This document shows positions 1-8,238 of a stretch of 64,000 nucleotides of DNA, piece by piece. Position 1 is the stretch's first letter. Each line of letters starts with the position of its first letter. A model generated the notes under the pieces. That model searched no databases and was not told where the DNA came from. It worked only from the letters and a program-made list of their open reading frames with translations. The stretch comes from JAEZHK01 sp040768845 (GTDB lineage Bacteria; Bacillota; Clostridia; Christensenellales; Aristaeellaceae): contig JAXGME010000006.1 of NCBI GenBank assembly GCA_040768845.1, forward strand, positions 222,125-286,124. Reading direction: 5' to 3'. Made by a program: the position numbers and the translations under genes.

Positions 1-42
1 ACCATCCGGAAAGCCCCGCCGGCAAGTAAGCAACAAGCGCAG

Positions 43-75
43 AAGCGCCCGGAAGGCAGAGCCTTCCGGGCGCTT
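43..75. terminator. Strong hairpin terminator downstream of trpB
   Basis: A perfect 15-bp stem (AAGCGCCCGGAAGGC and its complement, loop AGA) starts 8 nt past the trpB stop. A short T run follows on the plus strand (CTTTT) and a weaker one on the minus strand. It probably ends the trpB transcript and may also stop a plus-strand gene entering from outside the window. Confidence 0.7.
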
Positions 76-82
76 TTGCGGA

Positions 83-1429
83 TTACCGCGCCGAGATCTC
101 GTCGTTTCCCGGCACGCGGTCGGTCATGGTGCCGTCAAAATAGCTGGCGTAGGCGGACATGTCGAAGTAGCCGGTGCCGGTCAGCCCGAAGAGGATCACC
201 TTTTCCTCGCCGGTCTCGCGGCAGCGGATCGCCTCGTCCATGGCGCAGCGGATCGCGTGGGAGGACTCCGGCGCGGGCAGGACGGTCTCCAGCCGCGCGA
301 ACTGCACCGCCGCGTCAAACACCTGGGTCTGCTCGTAGGCCACCGCCTCCAGGTAGCCGTCGTGATACAGCCGGGAGATGATCGGCGACATGCCGTGGTA
401 GCGGAGGCCGCCGGCGTGGTTGGGCGAGGGGATGAACTCCGCGCCCAGCGTGTACATCTTGGCCATGGGCGTGATCTTACCGGTATCGCAAAAATCGTAC
501 TCAAACCGGCCCCGGGTGAGGGATGGGCAGGAGGCGGGCTCCACCGCCACAAAGCGGGTGCCCTTGCGGTCGCCCCGGAGGGTATCCCGCATGAACGGCG
601 CGATCAGCCCGCCCAGGTTGCTGCCGCCGCCGGCGCAGCCGATGACCACGTCCGGATATTCGCCAAATTCCTTCAGCGCCTCGTAGCTTTCAAGCCCGAT
701 CACCGACTGGTGCAAAAGCACCTGGTTCAGCACCGAACCCAGCACGTAGCGGCAGTCCGGCGTGGTGACGGCCTTTTCCACCGCCTCCGAAATCGCGCAG
801 CCCAGGCTGCCGGTGGTGTCCGGGTTTTTTTCCAGGATGGCGCGCCCGGCGTTGGTGGTGTCGCTGGGGCTGGCGATGACCTTCGCCCCGAAGGTGCGCA
901 TCACGTCTTTCCGGTAGGGCTTCTGGTTATAGGAACCCTTCACCATATACACCGTCAGGTCCAGCCCAAAGGCGGCGCAGGCTTCGGCCAGCGCCGTGCC
1001 CCACTGGCCCGCGCCGGTTTCGGTGGTGAGGGCTTTCATGCCCTGGGCCTTGGCGTAATAGGCCTGGGCCAGCGCGGAATTGAGCTTGTGGCTGCCGGAG
1101 GTGTTGTTGCCCTCAAACTTGTAGTAGATGCGGGCGGGGGTTTGCAGCGCCTCCTCCAGCCGGTAGGCGCGGACGATCGGCGAAGGCCGGTAGATGCGGT
1201 ACATGTCCAAAATCGGCTGGGGGATCGGAAATTCCGCCGTATCGTCGTCCAGCTCCTGGCGCACCAGCTCGTCGCAGAATACCGGGGTGAGGTCTTCAAA
1301 GGCGACGGGCTTCCCGGTCCCGGGGTTCACCAGCGGCTCGGGCTTGACCGGCATGTCCGCGCGCAGGTTGTACCAGGCCCGGGGCACCTTTTCCTCCGGC
1401 AGATAGTAGCGATAGGGCACATGCTTCAT
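83..1429 (-). CDS. trpB: TrpB2-type tryptophan synthase beta subunit (TrpB-like PLP enzyme)
   Basis: A cytosolic PLP enzyme that condenses indole with L-serine to give L-tryptophan. The 448-residue product matches the length and N-terminal style of the TrpB2 (trpB_rel) branch, which is longer than classical TrpB (about 400). The PLP lysine is in GSHKLNSA (Lys about 115) and the phosphate-binding loop is GGGSN at about 267-271. I chose the ATG at 1429 because GGAGG lies just upstream and family members begin near this HVPYRYYL segment; the longer open frame to 1558 runs through the leader hairpin and is not coding. No trpA lies alongside, so the enzyme may salvage free indole or pair with a distant TrpA. 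A T-box leader precedes it, so it is expected to be induced when tRNA-Trp is uncharged. Confidence 0.93.
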   Translation of the reverse strand: MKHVPYRYYLPEEKVPRAWYNLRADMPVKPEPLVNPGTGKPVAFEDLTPVFCDELVRQELDDDTAEFPIPQPILDMYRIYRPSPIVRAYRLEEALQTPARIYYKFEGNNTSGSHKLNSALAQAYYAKAQGMKALTTETGAGQWGTALAEACAAFGLDLTVYMVKGSYNQKPYRKDVMRTFGAKVIASPSDTTNAGRAILEKNPDTTGSLGCAISEAVEKAVTTPDCRYVLGSVLNQVLLHQSVIGLESYEALKEFGEYPDVVIGCAGGGSNLGGLIAPFMRDTLRGDRKGTRFVAVEPASCPSLTRGRFEYDFCDTGKITPMAKMYTLGAEFIPSPNHAGGLRYHGMSPIISRLYHDGYLEAVAYEQTQVFDAAVQFARLETVLPAPESSHAIRCAMDEAIRCRETGEEKVILFGLTGTGYFDMSAYASYFDGTMTDRVPGNDEISAR

Positions 1430-1469
1430 GATGGCGTCCTCCTCCATAATATTTGCCGGTTGCGGGCAA

Positions 1470-1505
1470 TAAAAACAGTCTGTCCCAGTTTTCATGGGAC
1501 AGACT
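1470..1505 (-). terminator. Intrinsic terminator of the T-box leader
   Basis: On the minus strand an 11-bp stem AGTCTGTCCCA / TGGGACAGACT with a 7-nt loop is followed by a T-rich tract (TGTTTTTATT), 41 nt before the trpB start. It lies directly after the T-box sequence. This is the standard arrangement in which the antiterminator competes with the terminator. Confidence 0.9.
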
Positions 1506-1733
1506 TGACGTCTGCGGTGCCACCCGTGTTGCCTTTTTATCGGCCGCTCGTTTCGCATACCAGCATATGCGCTTCGCGGATAACGGGTGAAGCTCCCGTC
1601 GGATACTCACGGCCATGCCGCTCGCTCCGCCCTCCGCGGCCCATTCCGCCCGCATCCTCATGCCGCGCTCGCACCGCCGGCGGCTCTCTGGAAATCGGAT
1701 GATCGCGCGTACTCTCCCGCGTCGCAGGTTTAC
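1470..1733 (-). promoter_or_regulatory. T-box leader (tRNA-sensing riboswitch), probably tRNA-Trp
   Basis: The minus strand carries the diagnostic T-box sequence GGGTGGCACCGCAGAC (about 1511-1526), directly followed by the terminator hairpin. Upstream are typical stem I elements: a GCGACGCGGGAGAGTA-like start and a CAGAGAGCCG segment. A candidate UGG (Trp) specifier triplet lies at 1641-1643 within GGAATGGGCC. That assignment is an inference, but it fits the trpB gene downstream. Uncharged tRNA should stabilise the antiterminator and allow trpB transcription. The 5' end is estimated from the promoter. Confidence 0.88.
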
Positions 1734-1739
1734 GGTTTG

Positions 1740-1767
1740 ATTATACCATCCGCCGCGGCCCTGTCAA
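1740..1767 (-). promoter_or_regulatory. Sigma-A-type promoter of the T-box/trpB unit
   Basis: Consensus TTGACA (1762-1767) and TATAAT (1740-1745) on the minus strand with a 16-nt spacer, just upstream of the T-box leader. Confidence 0.85.
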
Positions 1768-1809
1768 GCGCCGGCGGCGGAAATTAACATTTTCGCCGGC
1801 CATGGCGGC

Positions 1810-4800
1810 TCAATCCTCCGCGGCCGGCGCGCCCCGCAGCACCTTTTCCACTTCGTCGGCGGGCATGGGGCGGTAGTAGTAAAACCCCTGCACCTCGTCG
1901 CACATCCGCTCTTTCAGGAAGTCCAGCTGGGACCGGGTCTCCACGCCCTCCGCCACCAGCTTGAGGTTCAGGCTCTTGGCCAGGTCCATGATGACCACCG
2001 CGATGGCCCGGTCCTTGGGGCTTTTGTCAATGCCGCGCACAAACTGGACGTCCATTTTGAGCCGGTCCACCGGCAGAATCTTCAGCCGGTTCAGCGAAGA
2101 ATACTCGGTGCCGAAGTCGTCGATGGACAGGGTGACGCCCAGCGCCTTCAGATCGCCGAGCACGCCGATGATGTAGTCCGGCTCGCGCATGCTGGTGCTC
2201 TCGGTGATCTCCAGCTCCACCTGCGCCGGGTCAACGCCCGCGCTTTTGAGGATGCCGGCCACCTGCCGGACGAGGCCGGGCGCCCGCATCTGCGCCACCG
2301 AAAGGTTCACCGCCACGCGAAGATCGCCCAGCCCCTGCGCCTTCCACACCGCCGCCTGCCGCGCGGCGGTTTCAAGCACCCAGGCGCCGATGGAATTGAT
2401 GAGGCCGGTCTGCTCCGCCAGCGGGATAAACTCCGACGGCGGAATCATGCCCAGCTTCGGGTGGACCCAGCGCAAAAGCGCCTCGACACCGCTGATCCTT
2501 CCGGTGGACAGGTTGACCTGCGGCTGGTAGTACACGCGCAATTCGCCCCGCTCCAGCGCGCGGTAAAGGCTGTTGGCCAAATTCACCCGGTACTCCACCC
2601 GCTCCTTCATGTTGGCGGAGCAGAAGGCATACTGGTTTTTGCCCTTTTCCTTGGCGGTGTACATGGCGATGTCGGCGTGCTTGATCAGGGTCTGCGCATC
2701 CTCGCCGTCGGCGGGGAATACCGAAACGCCGGCGCTGGCGGTGATGAATACCTCCTGGCCCCGAATCTGGACGGGGCGGTGGAAGATCTCCATCACCTTG
2801 TCCGCCACCCGCGCAATGTGGTCCGCGTCGGCGATGTTGGTGATGAGGATCACAAACTCGTCCCCGCCGAACCGGGCGATGGTGTCGGTCTTGCGCAGGG
2901 TTTCCCGCAGCGCCTGGCTGACCTCCAGGATCAGGCTGTCCCCGCCCTCGTGGCCGATGGCGTCGTTGATGGACTTGAAGTAGTCCAGGTCCAGAAACAT
3001 CACGGCCAGCGCGGTGCTGTTGCGCCGCGCCAGGTGGATGGCCTGATCGGCGCGATCGCTGAAGAGCTGGCGGTTGGGCAGCCGGGTCAGCGCGTCGTAA
3101 TAGGCCATAAACTGGATGCGCGCCTCGTTGCCCAGCTTCTCCATCGCGCCGGACAGCACCCGGGCGATGAAGGGCAGCGGCACCAGCTGGTCGTCGCGCC
3201 AGGGGTCCGCCCCGGGGCCTGCCTCGACGTACAGGAAGGCCACGGGCTTCAGGCCCATGAAAAACGGCACGATCAGCCAGCCGTCGGTTCTGATCCGCGT
3301 CCGGTCTCCGGGGCCGTTCAGGCGCGCGGCCGCCTCGGCGGAGCCCTCGGGCAGGCGCTCCCGCCGGAAGGCCTCCCAGCGCCTGATGCACCGCGCCACG
3401 CATTCCGGCGGCGGATCCGTCCGGCCGGCGCCGGCCACGCGGATGCCGGTCAGCTCGGCAAAGTCCTCCTCCACCGCGCAGACCAGCGCGTTCGGGGTCT
3501 GGTAGAACTCCGAAAGCTGGTCCACCAGCTGGCGCACCTTTTCCGGCGCGTTCTGCCTGTCCGCCTGCGAAAAGCTGCCGGCAATGGCGCTGATCAGCCC
3601 GTGGATCTCCGCCTGGACGGCGCTGTCCCGGATCTGGCGCCGGTACATCCGGCGGGCAAACTCCGCCGCCGCCAGCACCGTCAGCGCCACAATGCTCCGG
3701 CCCGCGTAGGTCCGGCCGTCCACCAGCACGCCCACCGCCGGAGCGACGCCCCATAGGTACGCCTGCCCGAACAGGAGCGACGCCGCCGCCGCCGCCAGAA
3801 GGCCGTTGAAATTGAACGCCAGCGCACAGACCACCAGCATCAGCGGAAACGCCCAGATCGTCATCCCGCCCAGGGGAACCCGGCCGACGGTGATGAGCGG
3901 CGTCACCGCCAGCGACGCGGCGATCAGAAACATCTCCAGGCGTCCATAGCCGCTCCCGCGCCGCTCCGCGGCCAGCAGCGCGGCCCCGAGCGCCGCCAAA
4001 ACGGCGCCGGACAGGACGATCAGCGCGGAGGTTTCGCCCGCCCTCCACAGGCACTCCAACGCCACCAGCAGGGTGCCCCCGGAAATCAGACCGGCGGCGG
4101 CGACCCGGGAGGCCGTGCGGCGCAGGCTGTCGTCCGGAATGGCCTCGCCGCGCCCAGGCAGGGACGGCTCGCGCAGGGGAATCTTCCGGGCGCGCAGCAG
4201 CACACCCGCCGCCGGGAGCAGGAACAGGAGCGGCTCCAGCGGCGGAAGCGGCAGGTGAAAGCGCGCCCCGTTGAGCGCGTCAAAGGCGGCCCCGGGCAAG
4301 ACGGCGGCTGTGAAAAGGGCGAGCACCCGGGCTTCGCGGCAGGCCTCCGGCCGGTCGCCCTCGCGCCCCCGCCGCATCAGCCGCGCCACGCTCCAGCCCA
4401 CCGTCAGCAGCTTGAACGCCTGGAGCAGGGCGTCAGCGGCAGCCCCAAACGCTCCCGCGCCCGGCGGGAGCATGAGCGCGCACGCCAGCGCGGCGGCGCA
4501 CAGGTATATGAAGGTCAGGGCCCATCTTTCCGACCGGCGGCCGGCGCCGGTCAGAATCAGCGCAAAATGCGCCGTCAGGGCGTAGGCACCCACGCGCCCG
4601 AAACCGGCAAGCCGCAGCCACGGCGCAGCCTGTCCGCCGGGCGCGGCCACAGCCACCGAAAGGCCCAGCGTCCAGAGCGTCAGGCCGATCGCGGCCGCGC
4701 ACAGGACGCGGCCGGCCGCGTCCTTCGGACCGGGCCGGAGGGCGTAGTATCCCAGCACGGGGCCCAGCCCGGCCAGGACCAGATAGACCGCGGAAAAGAC

Positions 4801-4815
4801 CATCGGAGGATTCAT
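1810..4815 (-). CDS. Membrane-anchored GGDEF-EAL protein (c-di-GMP turnover)
   Basis: A 1001-residue protein. About the first 380 residues are largely hydrophobic with many membrane segments. A GAF-like soluble region follows (about 390-560), then GGDEF (motif near residue 650) and EAL (near 775). The GGDEF motif is intact (RFGGDEFVIL). An RxxD inhibitory site (RKTD) sits five residues upstream, so cyclase activity with product feedback is plausible. The EAL domain keeps its catalytic residues: EALLRW, VNLS, EITES, DDFGT, LKMD, AEGVE and the late QGF motif. It could therefore both make and degrade c-di-GMP, with the input from the membrane region unknown. The start codon has only a weak purine-rich ribosome site. 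No c-di-GMP effector was recognised nearby. Confidence 0.93.
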   Translation of the reverse strand: MNPPMVFSAVYLVLAGLGPVLGYYALRPGPKDAAGRVLCAAAIGLTLWTLGLSVAVAAPGGQAAPWLRLAGFGRVGAYALTAHFALILTGAGRRSERWALTFIYLCAAALACALMLPPGAGAFGAAADALLQAFKLLTVGWSVARLMRRGREGDRPEACREARVLALFTAAVLPGAAFDALNGARFHLPLPPLEPLLFLLPAAGVLLRARKIPLREPSLPGRGEAIPDDSLRRTASRVAAAGLISGGTLLVALECLWRAGETSALIVLSGAVLAALGAALLAAERRGSGYGRLEMFLIAASLAVTPLITVGRVPLGGMTIWAFPLMLVVCALAFNFNGLLAAAAASLLFGQAYLWGVAPAVGVLVDGRTYAGRSIVALTVLAAAEFARRMYRRQIRDSAVQAEIHGLISAIAGSFSQADRQNAPEKVRQLVDQLSEFYQTPNALVCAVEEDFAELTGIRVAGAGRTDPPPECVARCIRRWEAFRRERLPEGSAEAAARLNGPGDRTRIRTDGWLIVPFFMGLKPVAFLYVEAGPGADPWRDDQLVPLPFIARVLSGAMEKLGNEARIQFMAYYDALTRLPNRQLFSDRADQAIHLARRNSTALAVMFLDLDYFKSINDAIGHEGGDSLILEVSQALRETLRKTDTIARFGGDEFVILITNIADADHIARVADKVMEIFHRPVQIRGQEVFITASAGVSVFPADGEDAQTLIKHADIAMYTAKEKGKNQYAFCSANMKERVEYRVNLANSLYRALERGELRVYYQPQVNLSTGRISGVEALLRWVHPKLGMIPPSEFIPLAEQTGLINSIGAWVLETAARQAAVWKAQGLGDLRVAVNLSVAQMRAPGLVRQVAGILKSAGVDPAQVELEITESTSMREPDYIIGVLGDLKALGVTLSIDDFGTEYSSLNRLKILPVDRLKMDVQFVRGIDKSPKDRAIAVVIMDLAKSLNLKLVAEGVETRSQLDFLKERMCDEVQGFYYYRPMPADEVEKVLRGAPAAED

Positions 4816-4964
4816 CGCGTCGCTCGCTCTCTACGGCGGGGCGCTCCACGGCGGCCCCGCCATGATTGTCATATGTAATAATTCGACGTGCCACCCGGTT
4901 ATTTCTACCTTTTCAATGAAAATGACAAAATTTTTACATTTTTCGCGCTCTGGCAAAATCGCGG

Positions 4965-4993
4965 TTGACAAACCCGCCAGCTTGCCTTATAAT
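4965..4993 (+). promoter_or_regulatory. Consensus promoter of the putative ncRNA unit
   Basis: TTGACA (4965-4970), a 17-nt spacer and TATAAT (4988-4993): both hexamers match consensus perfectly, among the strongest promoters in the window. Confidence 0.9.
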
Positions 4994-4999
4994 AAAGAC

Positions 5000-5333
5000 G
5001 AGCCGAGGGGTTACGAACAAATAAGGCTCAAAAGGAGGGGCGATTCACTGAACACCGAGGATTTTGTGACACCCGTTGTTGTCTGCTTCGCCCGTTTCGC
5101 AAATAGATAACAGTTGACAACCGAACCCACCTTCTGGTACGCGAAGTAGTGTCATTCCCGTAGGACCGACCCTGGAGAACCGGTTAACCACGATTCGTGC
5201 GACCCAGACGGTTCATCCCCTCGCGGGGGATGTTGATTGTTTCCGGGCGAAGCTGCAACCAGACCCGTCAGTGGACGGAACCCGAAAACTGAATACGCTT
5301 CACAGCCCGCCGCCTCGCGCGGCGGGTTTTTTT
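5000..5333 (+). ncRNA. Putative structured noncoding RNA of about 335 nt, family not recognised
   Basis: The segment runs from a consensus promoter to a strong intrinsic terminator. The only open frame crossing it has no credible start. Visible pairings include GAGCC/GGCTC (5000-5004 with 5025-5029), TGACAC/GTGTCA (about 5066 with 5149), CTTCGC/GCGAAG, GTTGTC/GACAAC, CACG/CGTG, AACCG/CGGTT, the hairpin CATCCCC-TCGC-GGGGGATG and CCGTC/GACGG. CTTCGC/GCGAAG crosses GTTGTC/GACAAC, so they are a pseudoknot or alternatives. I do not recognise tmRNA, RNase P, SRP or 6S signatures. The terminator separates it from glycerate kinase, which argues against a simple cis-riboswitch. A raiA-like or other clostridial ncRNA family is possible but unproven. 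A GGAGG at about 5034 leaves a short leader peptide as a weaker alternative. Confidence 0.7.
5306..5333 (+). terminator. Intrinsic terminator of the ncRNA unit
   Basis: An 8-bp stem CCCGCCGC / GCGGCGGG with a 5-nt loop is followed by seven T residues. Confidence 0.92.
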
Positions 5334-5407
5334 GCGCCCCTCTTTACCCCGGGCGCGCCGCGTGGTAAGATGTGCCCGGGCGCGCCGCGCCCGAAAGGAG
5401 CAACCGT

Positions 5408-6562
5408 ATGAAGTTTCTCTTTGCGCCGGACTCGTTCAAAGGATCGCTGGACGCGCTTGCGATGGCGCGCATGATGGACCGCGTATGCCGGCTTCACTTC
5501 CCTGAAGCGCAGACGGTGCTTTTGCCGATGGCGGACGGCGGCGAGGGTACGGTGGACGCGCTTCTGGCCGCGTGCCCCGGGCGCGTGGAATTCGCGCGGG
5601 TTACCGGGCCGGACGGAAACCCCGTGAATGCCCGGTTCGGACTGATTGACGACGGGGAAACCGCCGTCGTGGAGATGGCCCAGGCCTCCGGCCTGCCGCT
5701 GATGGGCGGAAGGCCGGACCCGCTGACCGCCACCTCGCGGGGGACCGGTGAGCTCATCCTCCGCGCGCTGGATTTGGGCGCGCGCGGCATTGTCGTGGGC
5801 ATTGGCGGCAGCGCCACCAACGACGGCGGCATGGGCATGCTGTCGGCGCTGGGCGCGCGGTTTTACGCCATGGACGGGGAGCCGCTCGAGGGCGGCGGAC
5901 GGGACCTTGTGCGCGCGGCGCGGGCGGATTTTTCGTCGCTGGACCCGCGGCTTGGCCAGGCCCAAATCACCGTGATCTGCGACGTGACGAACCCGCTGTG
6001 CGGTCCGGACGGCGCGACGGCGGTGTACGGCCCCCAAAAGGGCGTCACCCCGGCGCTCTTTCCCGCGCTGGAGGCGGGTATGGCGCGCTACGAGCGGCTG
6101 CTGGAGGCGCACTTCGGGCGCGGCGCGCTGAACTTTCCCGGCGCGGGCGCGGCGGGCGGCGCGGGCGCGGCGCTGGGCGCGGTGCTGGGCGCGCAGATGC
6201 GAAAGGGCATCGACGCGGTGCTGGAAGCCGTCCATTTTGACCGCCTGCTGGACGGCTGCGACCTGGTGCTCACCGGCGAGGGACGCATGGACGCCCAGTC
6301 CGTCCGCTACGGCAAGGCGCCCGTGGGCATCGCCCGGCGCTGCCGGGCCGCGTCCGTGCCGGTGATCGCCGTTGTCGGGAGCATGGGGCCCGGCGCGGAA
6401 GGCTTTTATGCGGAAGGGCTGACCGGCGTCGTACCCGCGGTAAACGGCGTGATGACCCTAGAGGACGCCCTGAACCATGCGGAGGCGCTGTTTCTCGACG
6501 CGCTGGAGCGCACCTTCCGGATGCTCAAAATCGGGATGCGCCTTGGCCGCGCCGCCCGCTGA
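5408..6562 (+). CDS. glxK: Glycerate kinase (GlxK/GarK family)
   Basis: Phosphorylates D-glycerate with ATP, feeding the product into lower glycolysis. The product is 384 residues, normal for the family. It begins with the characteristic MKFLFAPDSFKGSLDA segment and has the Gly-rich GIGGSATNDGGMG motif near residue 140. I chose the ATG at 5408 because AAAGGAG lies at 5394-5400 and the family signature starts there; the longer frame from 5372 is not needed. It stands between the ncRNA terminator and the sugar transporter operon and is probably transcribed alone. No glycerate-producing gene was recognised nearby. Confidence 0.93.
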   Translation: MKFLFAPDSFKGSLDALAMARMMDRVCRLHFPEAQTVLLPMADGGEGTVDALLAACPGRVEFARVTGPDGNPVNARFGLIDDGETAVVEMAQASGLPLMGGRPDPLTATSRGTGELILRALDLGARGIVVGIGGSATNDGGMGMLSALGARFYAMDGEPLEGGGRDLVRAARADFSSLDPRLGQAQITVICDVTNPLCGPDGATAVYGPQKGVTPALFPALEAGMARYERLLEAHFGRGALNFPGAGAAGGAGAALGAVLGAQMRKGIDAVLEAVHFDRLLDGCDLVLTGEGRMDAQSVRYGKAPVGIARRCRAASVPVIAVVGSMGPGAEGFYAEGLTGVVPAVNGVMTLEDALNHAEALFLDALERTFRMLKIGMRLGRAAR

Positions 6563-6621
6563 CCGCGCGCCCGCCATTTACATCCAATTTGAAAAATGAA
6601 TAAATCCGTCTCAATTTTGCA

Positions 6622-6649
6622 TTGATCTTCCGTCCTTTTTGCATACAAT
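6622..6649 (+). promoter_or_regulatory. Probable promoter of the rhamnose-type ABC operon
   Basis: TTGATC (6622-6627), a 16-nt spacer and TACAAT (6644-6649) lie in an AT-rich patch that stands out from the GC-rich surroundings, about 60 nt before the first gene. No clear palindrome was seen at the site. Confidence 0.55.
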
Positions 6650-6708
6650 TAAATCATAAATGGTGAAGGCGTCCGCACAGGGCGTTCTTCGCGTGCGGGA
6701 GGGATTGC

Positions 6709-8238
6709 ATGAGCCAAGTGGCGTTGCGCCTGAAGGGCATCGTCAAAACATTCCCCGGCGTGGTGGCGCTCAGCGATATGAACTTCGAACTCCTTCAGGG
6801 AGAAATTCATGCGATTTGCGGCGAAAACGGCGCCGGCAAGTCCACGCTGATGAAGGTCGTCACCGGCGTGCACGCGCCCGACGAGGGGGCCATCGAGCTC
6901 TTCGGCCAGGAGGCCCGGATCAGCGGCCCCATGGACGCCTTTGAAAAGGGGATTGCCATCATCTACCAGGAGACCAGCCTGTTTGAGGAAATGACGGTGC
7001 TGGAAAACCTGTTCCTGGGGCGCGAAAAGACCAAAAAGCTGGGCCCGATGACGGTGCTGGACTACCGCGCCATGGCCCGCGAAATGGACGGCATCTTCCG
7101 CCGGCTCCGACTGAACATCCCCCGCAACGAAAAGATCAAAAACCTGGGCATGGCCCAGAAGCAGATGGTGGAAATCGCCAAGGCACTGACCTTCCATTCC
7201 CGCATCCTGATTCTGGACGAGCCCACCGCCTCGCTGACCCAGCAGGAGGTGGACGCGCTGTTTGGCATCATCCGGGAGCTCAAGGCCGAGGGCGTCAGCA
7301 TCGTCTACATCAGCCACCGGCTGGAGGAGATCTTCCAGCTCTGCGACCGGGTGACCGTCATCCGGGACGGCCGCTACATCTCCACCCGCGCGGTGGAGGA
7401 TACCTGCAAGGACCAGCTGGTGACCGACATGGTGGGCCGCAGCATGACCAGCTACTACCCCAAGGCGCAGGTGGAGATCGGCGAAACGCTCCTCTCCGCC
7501 CGGGGCCTGGGCGACCGCACGCTGCTGCACGGCATCGACTTTTTCATCAAGAAGGGCGAGATTCTGGGCTTCGCGGGCATCGCGGGCTCGGGCCGCACGG
7601 AGCTGGCGCTGGCGCTGTGCGGCTTTGCGCCGCTCTCCCAGGGCACGGTCACGCTGGAGGGCAAAGCCGTCCGGTTTTCCAGCTACCATGAGGCGATGGG
7701 CAGCGGCCTTGTGTACGTGTCGGAGGACCGCGGCAAGTACGGCGTGATCCTCAACATGAGCATCAAGGACAACATCGTAATGCCCCAGTTGGAGAAAAAC
7801 GCACACCTGGGTGTGATGGACCGGGCCAAGGAGTGCGCGCTGGCGGAGGAAATGCGCGAGCGCGTGGGCATCAAGGCGCCGGACACCGACTTTCTGGTAA
7901 ACAACCTTTCCGGCGGCAACCAGCAGAAGGTGTCGGTCAGCAAGGCGCTGGCGCTGGGGCCGAAGCTGCTGATTTTGGACGAGCCCACCCGCGGCGTGGA
8001 CGTGGGCGCCAAGGCGGAGATCCACAAGATCATCAGCGGCATGGCGGCCTCGGGCCTGACCATTCTCATGATCTCCAGCGAACTGCCGGAGCTGATCGGC
8101 ATGTGCGACCGCATCTACATCATGCGGGACGGCACGGTGGAGGGCTGCCTGAACCGGGATGAATTCTCCCAGGAGAGAATCCTCAGCGTCGCGCTGGCCC
8201 CGGTGGACAAGCCCTGCAAGACGGAGGTGAGCGCCTGA
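6709..8238 (+). CDS. Ribose-type sugar ABC transporter ATPase (RbsA/MglA family)
   Basis: A 509-residue protein with two fused nucleotide-binding domains that energises sugar import through the two permeases encoded next. Domain 1 has Walker A GENGAGKST, a Q-loop (YQETSLF) and Walker B LILDEPTASL. Domain 2 has the degenerate A-loop GIAGSGRTEL, signature LSGGNQQKV and Walker B LLILDEPTRGVD, as usual in RbsA/MglA/RhaT proteins. The ATG at 6709 is preceded by GGGAGGG. The stop overlaps the next ATG by one nucleotide. With L-rhamnose mutarotase in the same gene set, rhamnose or a similar deoxysugar is the best substrate guess, but autoinducer-2, ribose or xylose transporters look alike. Confidence 0.95.
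   Translation: MSQVALRLKGIVKTFPGVVALSDMNFELLQGEIHAICGENGAGKSTLMKVVTGVHAPDEGAIELFGQEARISGPMDAFEKGIAIIYQETSLFEEMTVLENLFLGREKTKKLGPMTVLDYRAMAREMDGIFRRLRLNIPRNEKIKNLGMAQKQMVEIAKALTFHSRILILDEPTASLTQQEVDALFGIIRELKAEGVSIVYISHRLEEIFQLCDRVTVIRDGRYISTRAVEDTCKDQLVTDMVGRSMTSYYPKAQVEIGETLLSARGLGDRTLLHGIDFFIKKGEILGFAGIAGSGRTELALALCGFAPLSQGTVTLEGKAVRFSSYHEAMGSGLVYVSEDRGKYGVILNMSIKDNIVMPQLEKNAHLGVMDRAKECALAEEMRERVGIKAPDTDFLVNNLSGGNQQKVSVSKALALGPKLLILDEPTRGVDVGAKAEIHKIISGMAASGLTILMISSELPELIGMCDRIYIMRDGTVEGCLNRDEFSQERILSVALAPVDKPCKTEVSA

Noticed and set aside
257..1702. 481-residue ORF on the plus strand opposite trpB
   Set aside because: Basic, low-complexity composition typical of antisense frames in GC-rich DNA; it runs across the T-box leader and lacks any family motif.
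4880..4900. Second T-box motif (GGGTGGCAC on the minus strand)
   Set aside because: Only a partial match without the CCGCG end, no terminator and no tRNA-related gene downstream.
4862..5110. 82-residue ORF entering the ncRNA unit
   Set aside because: Its start lies upstream of the promoter at 4965-4993, so the main transcript could not encode it whole; no domain or good ribosome site at an ATG.
5000..5333. tmRNA, RNase P RNA or SRP RNA
   Set aside because: No tag ORF ending in AlaAla, no GAGGAAAGTC core and no GGAGG/GGAAG SRP motif arrangement.
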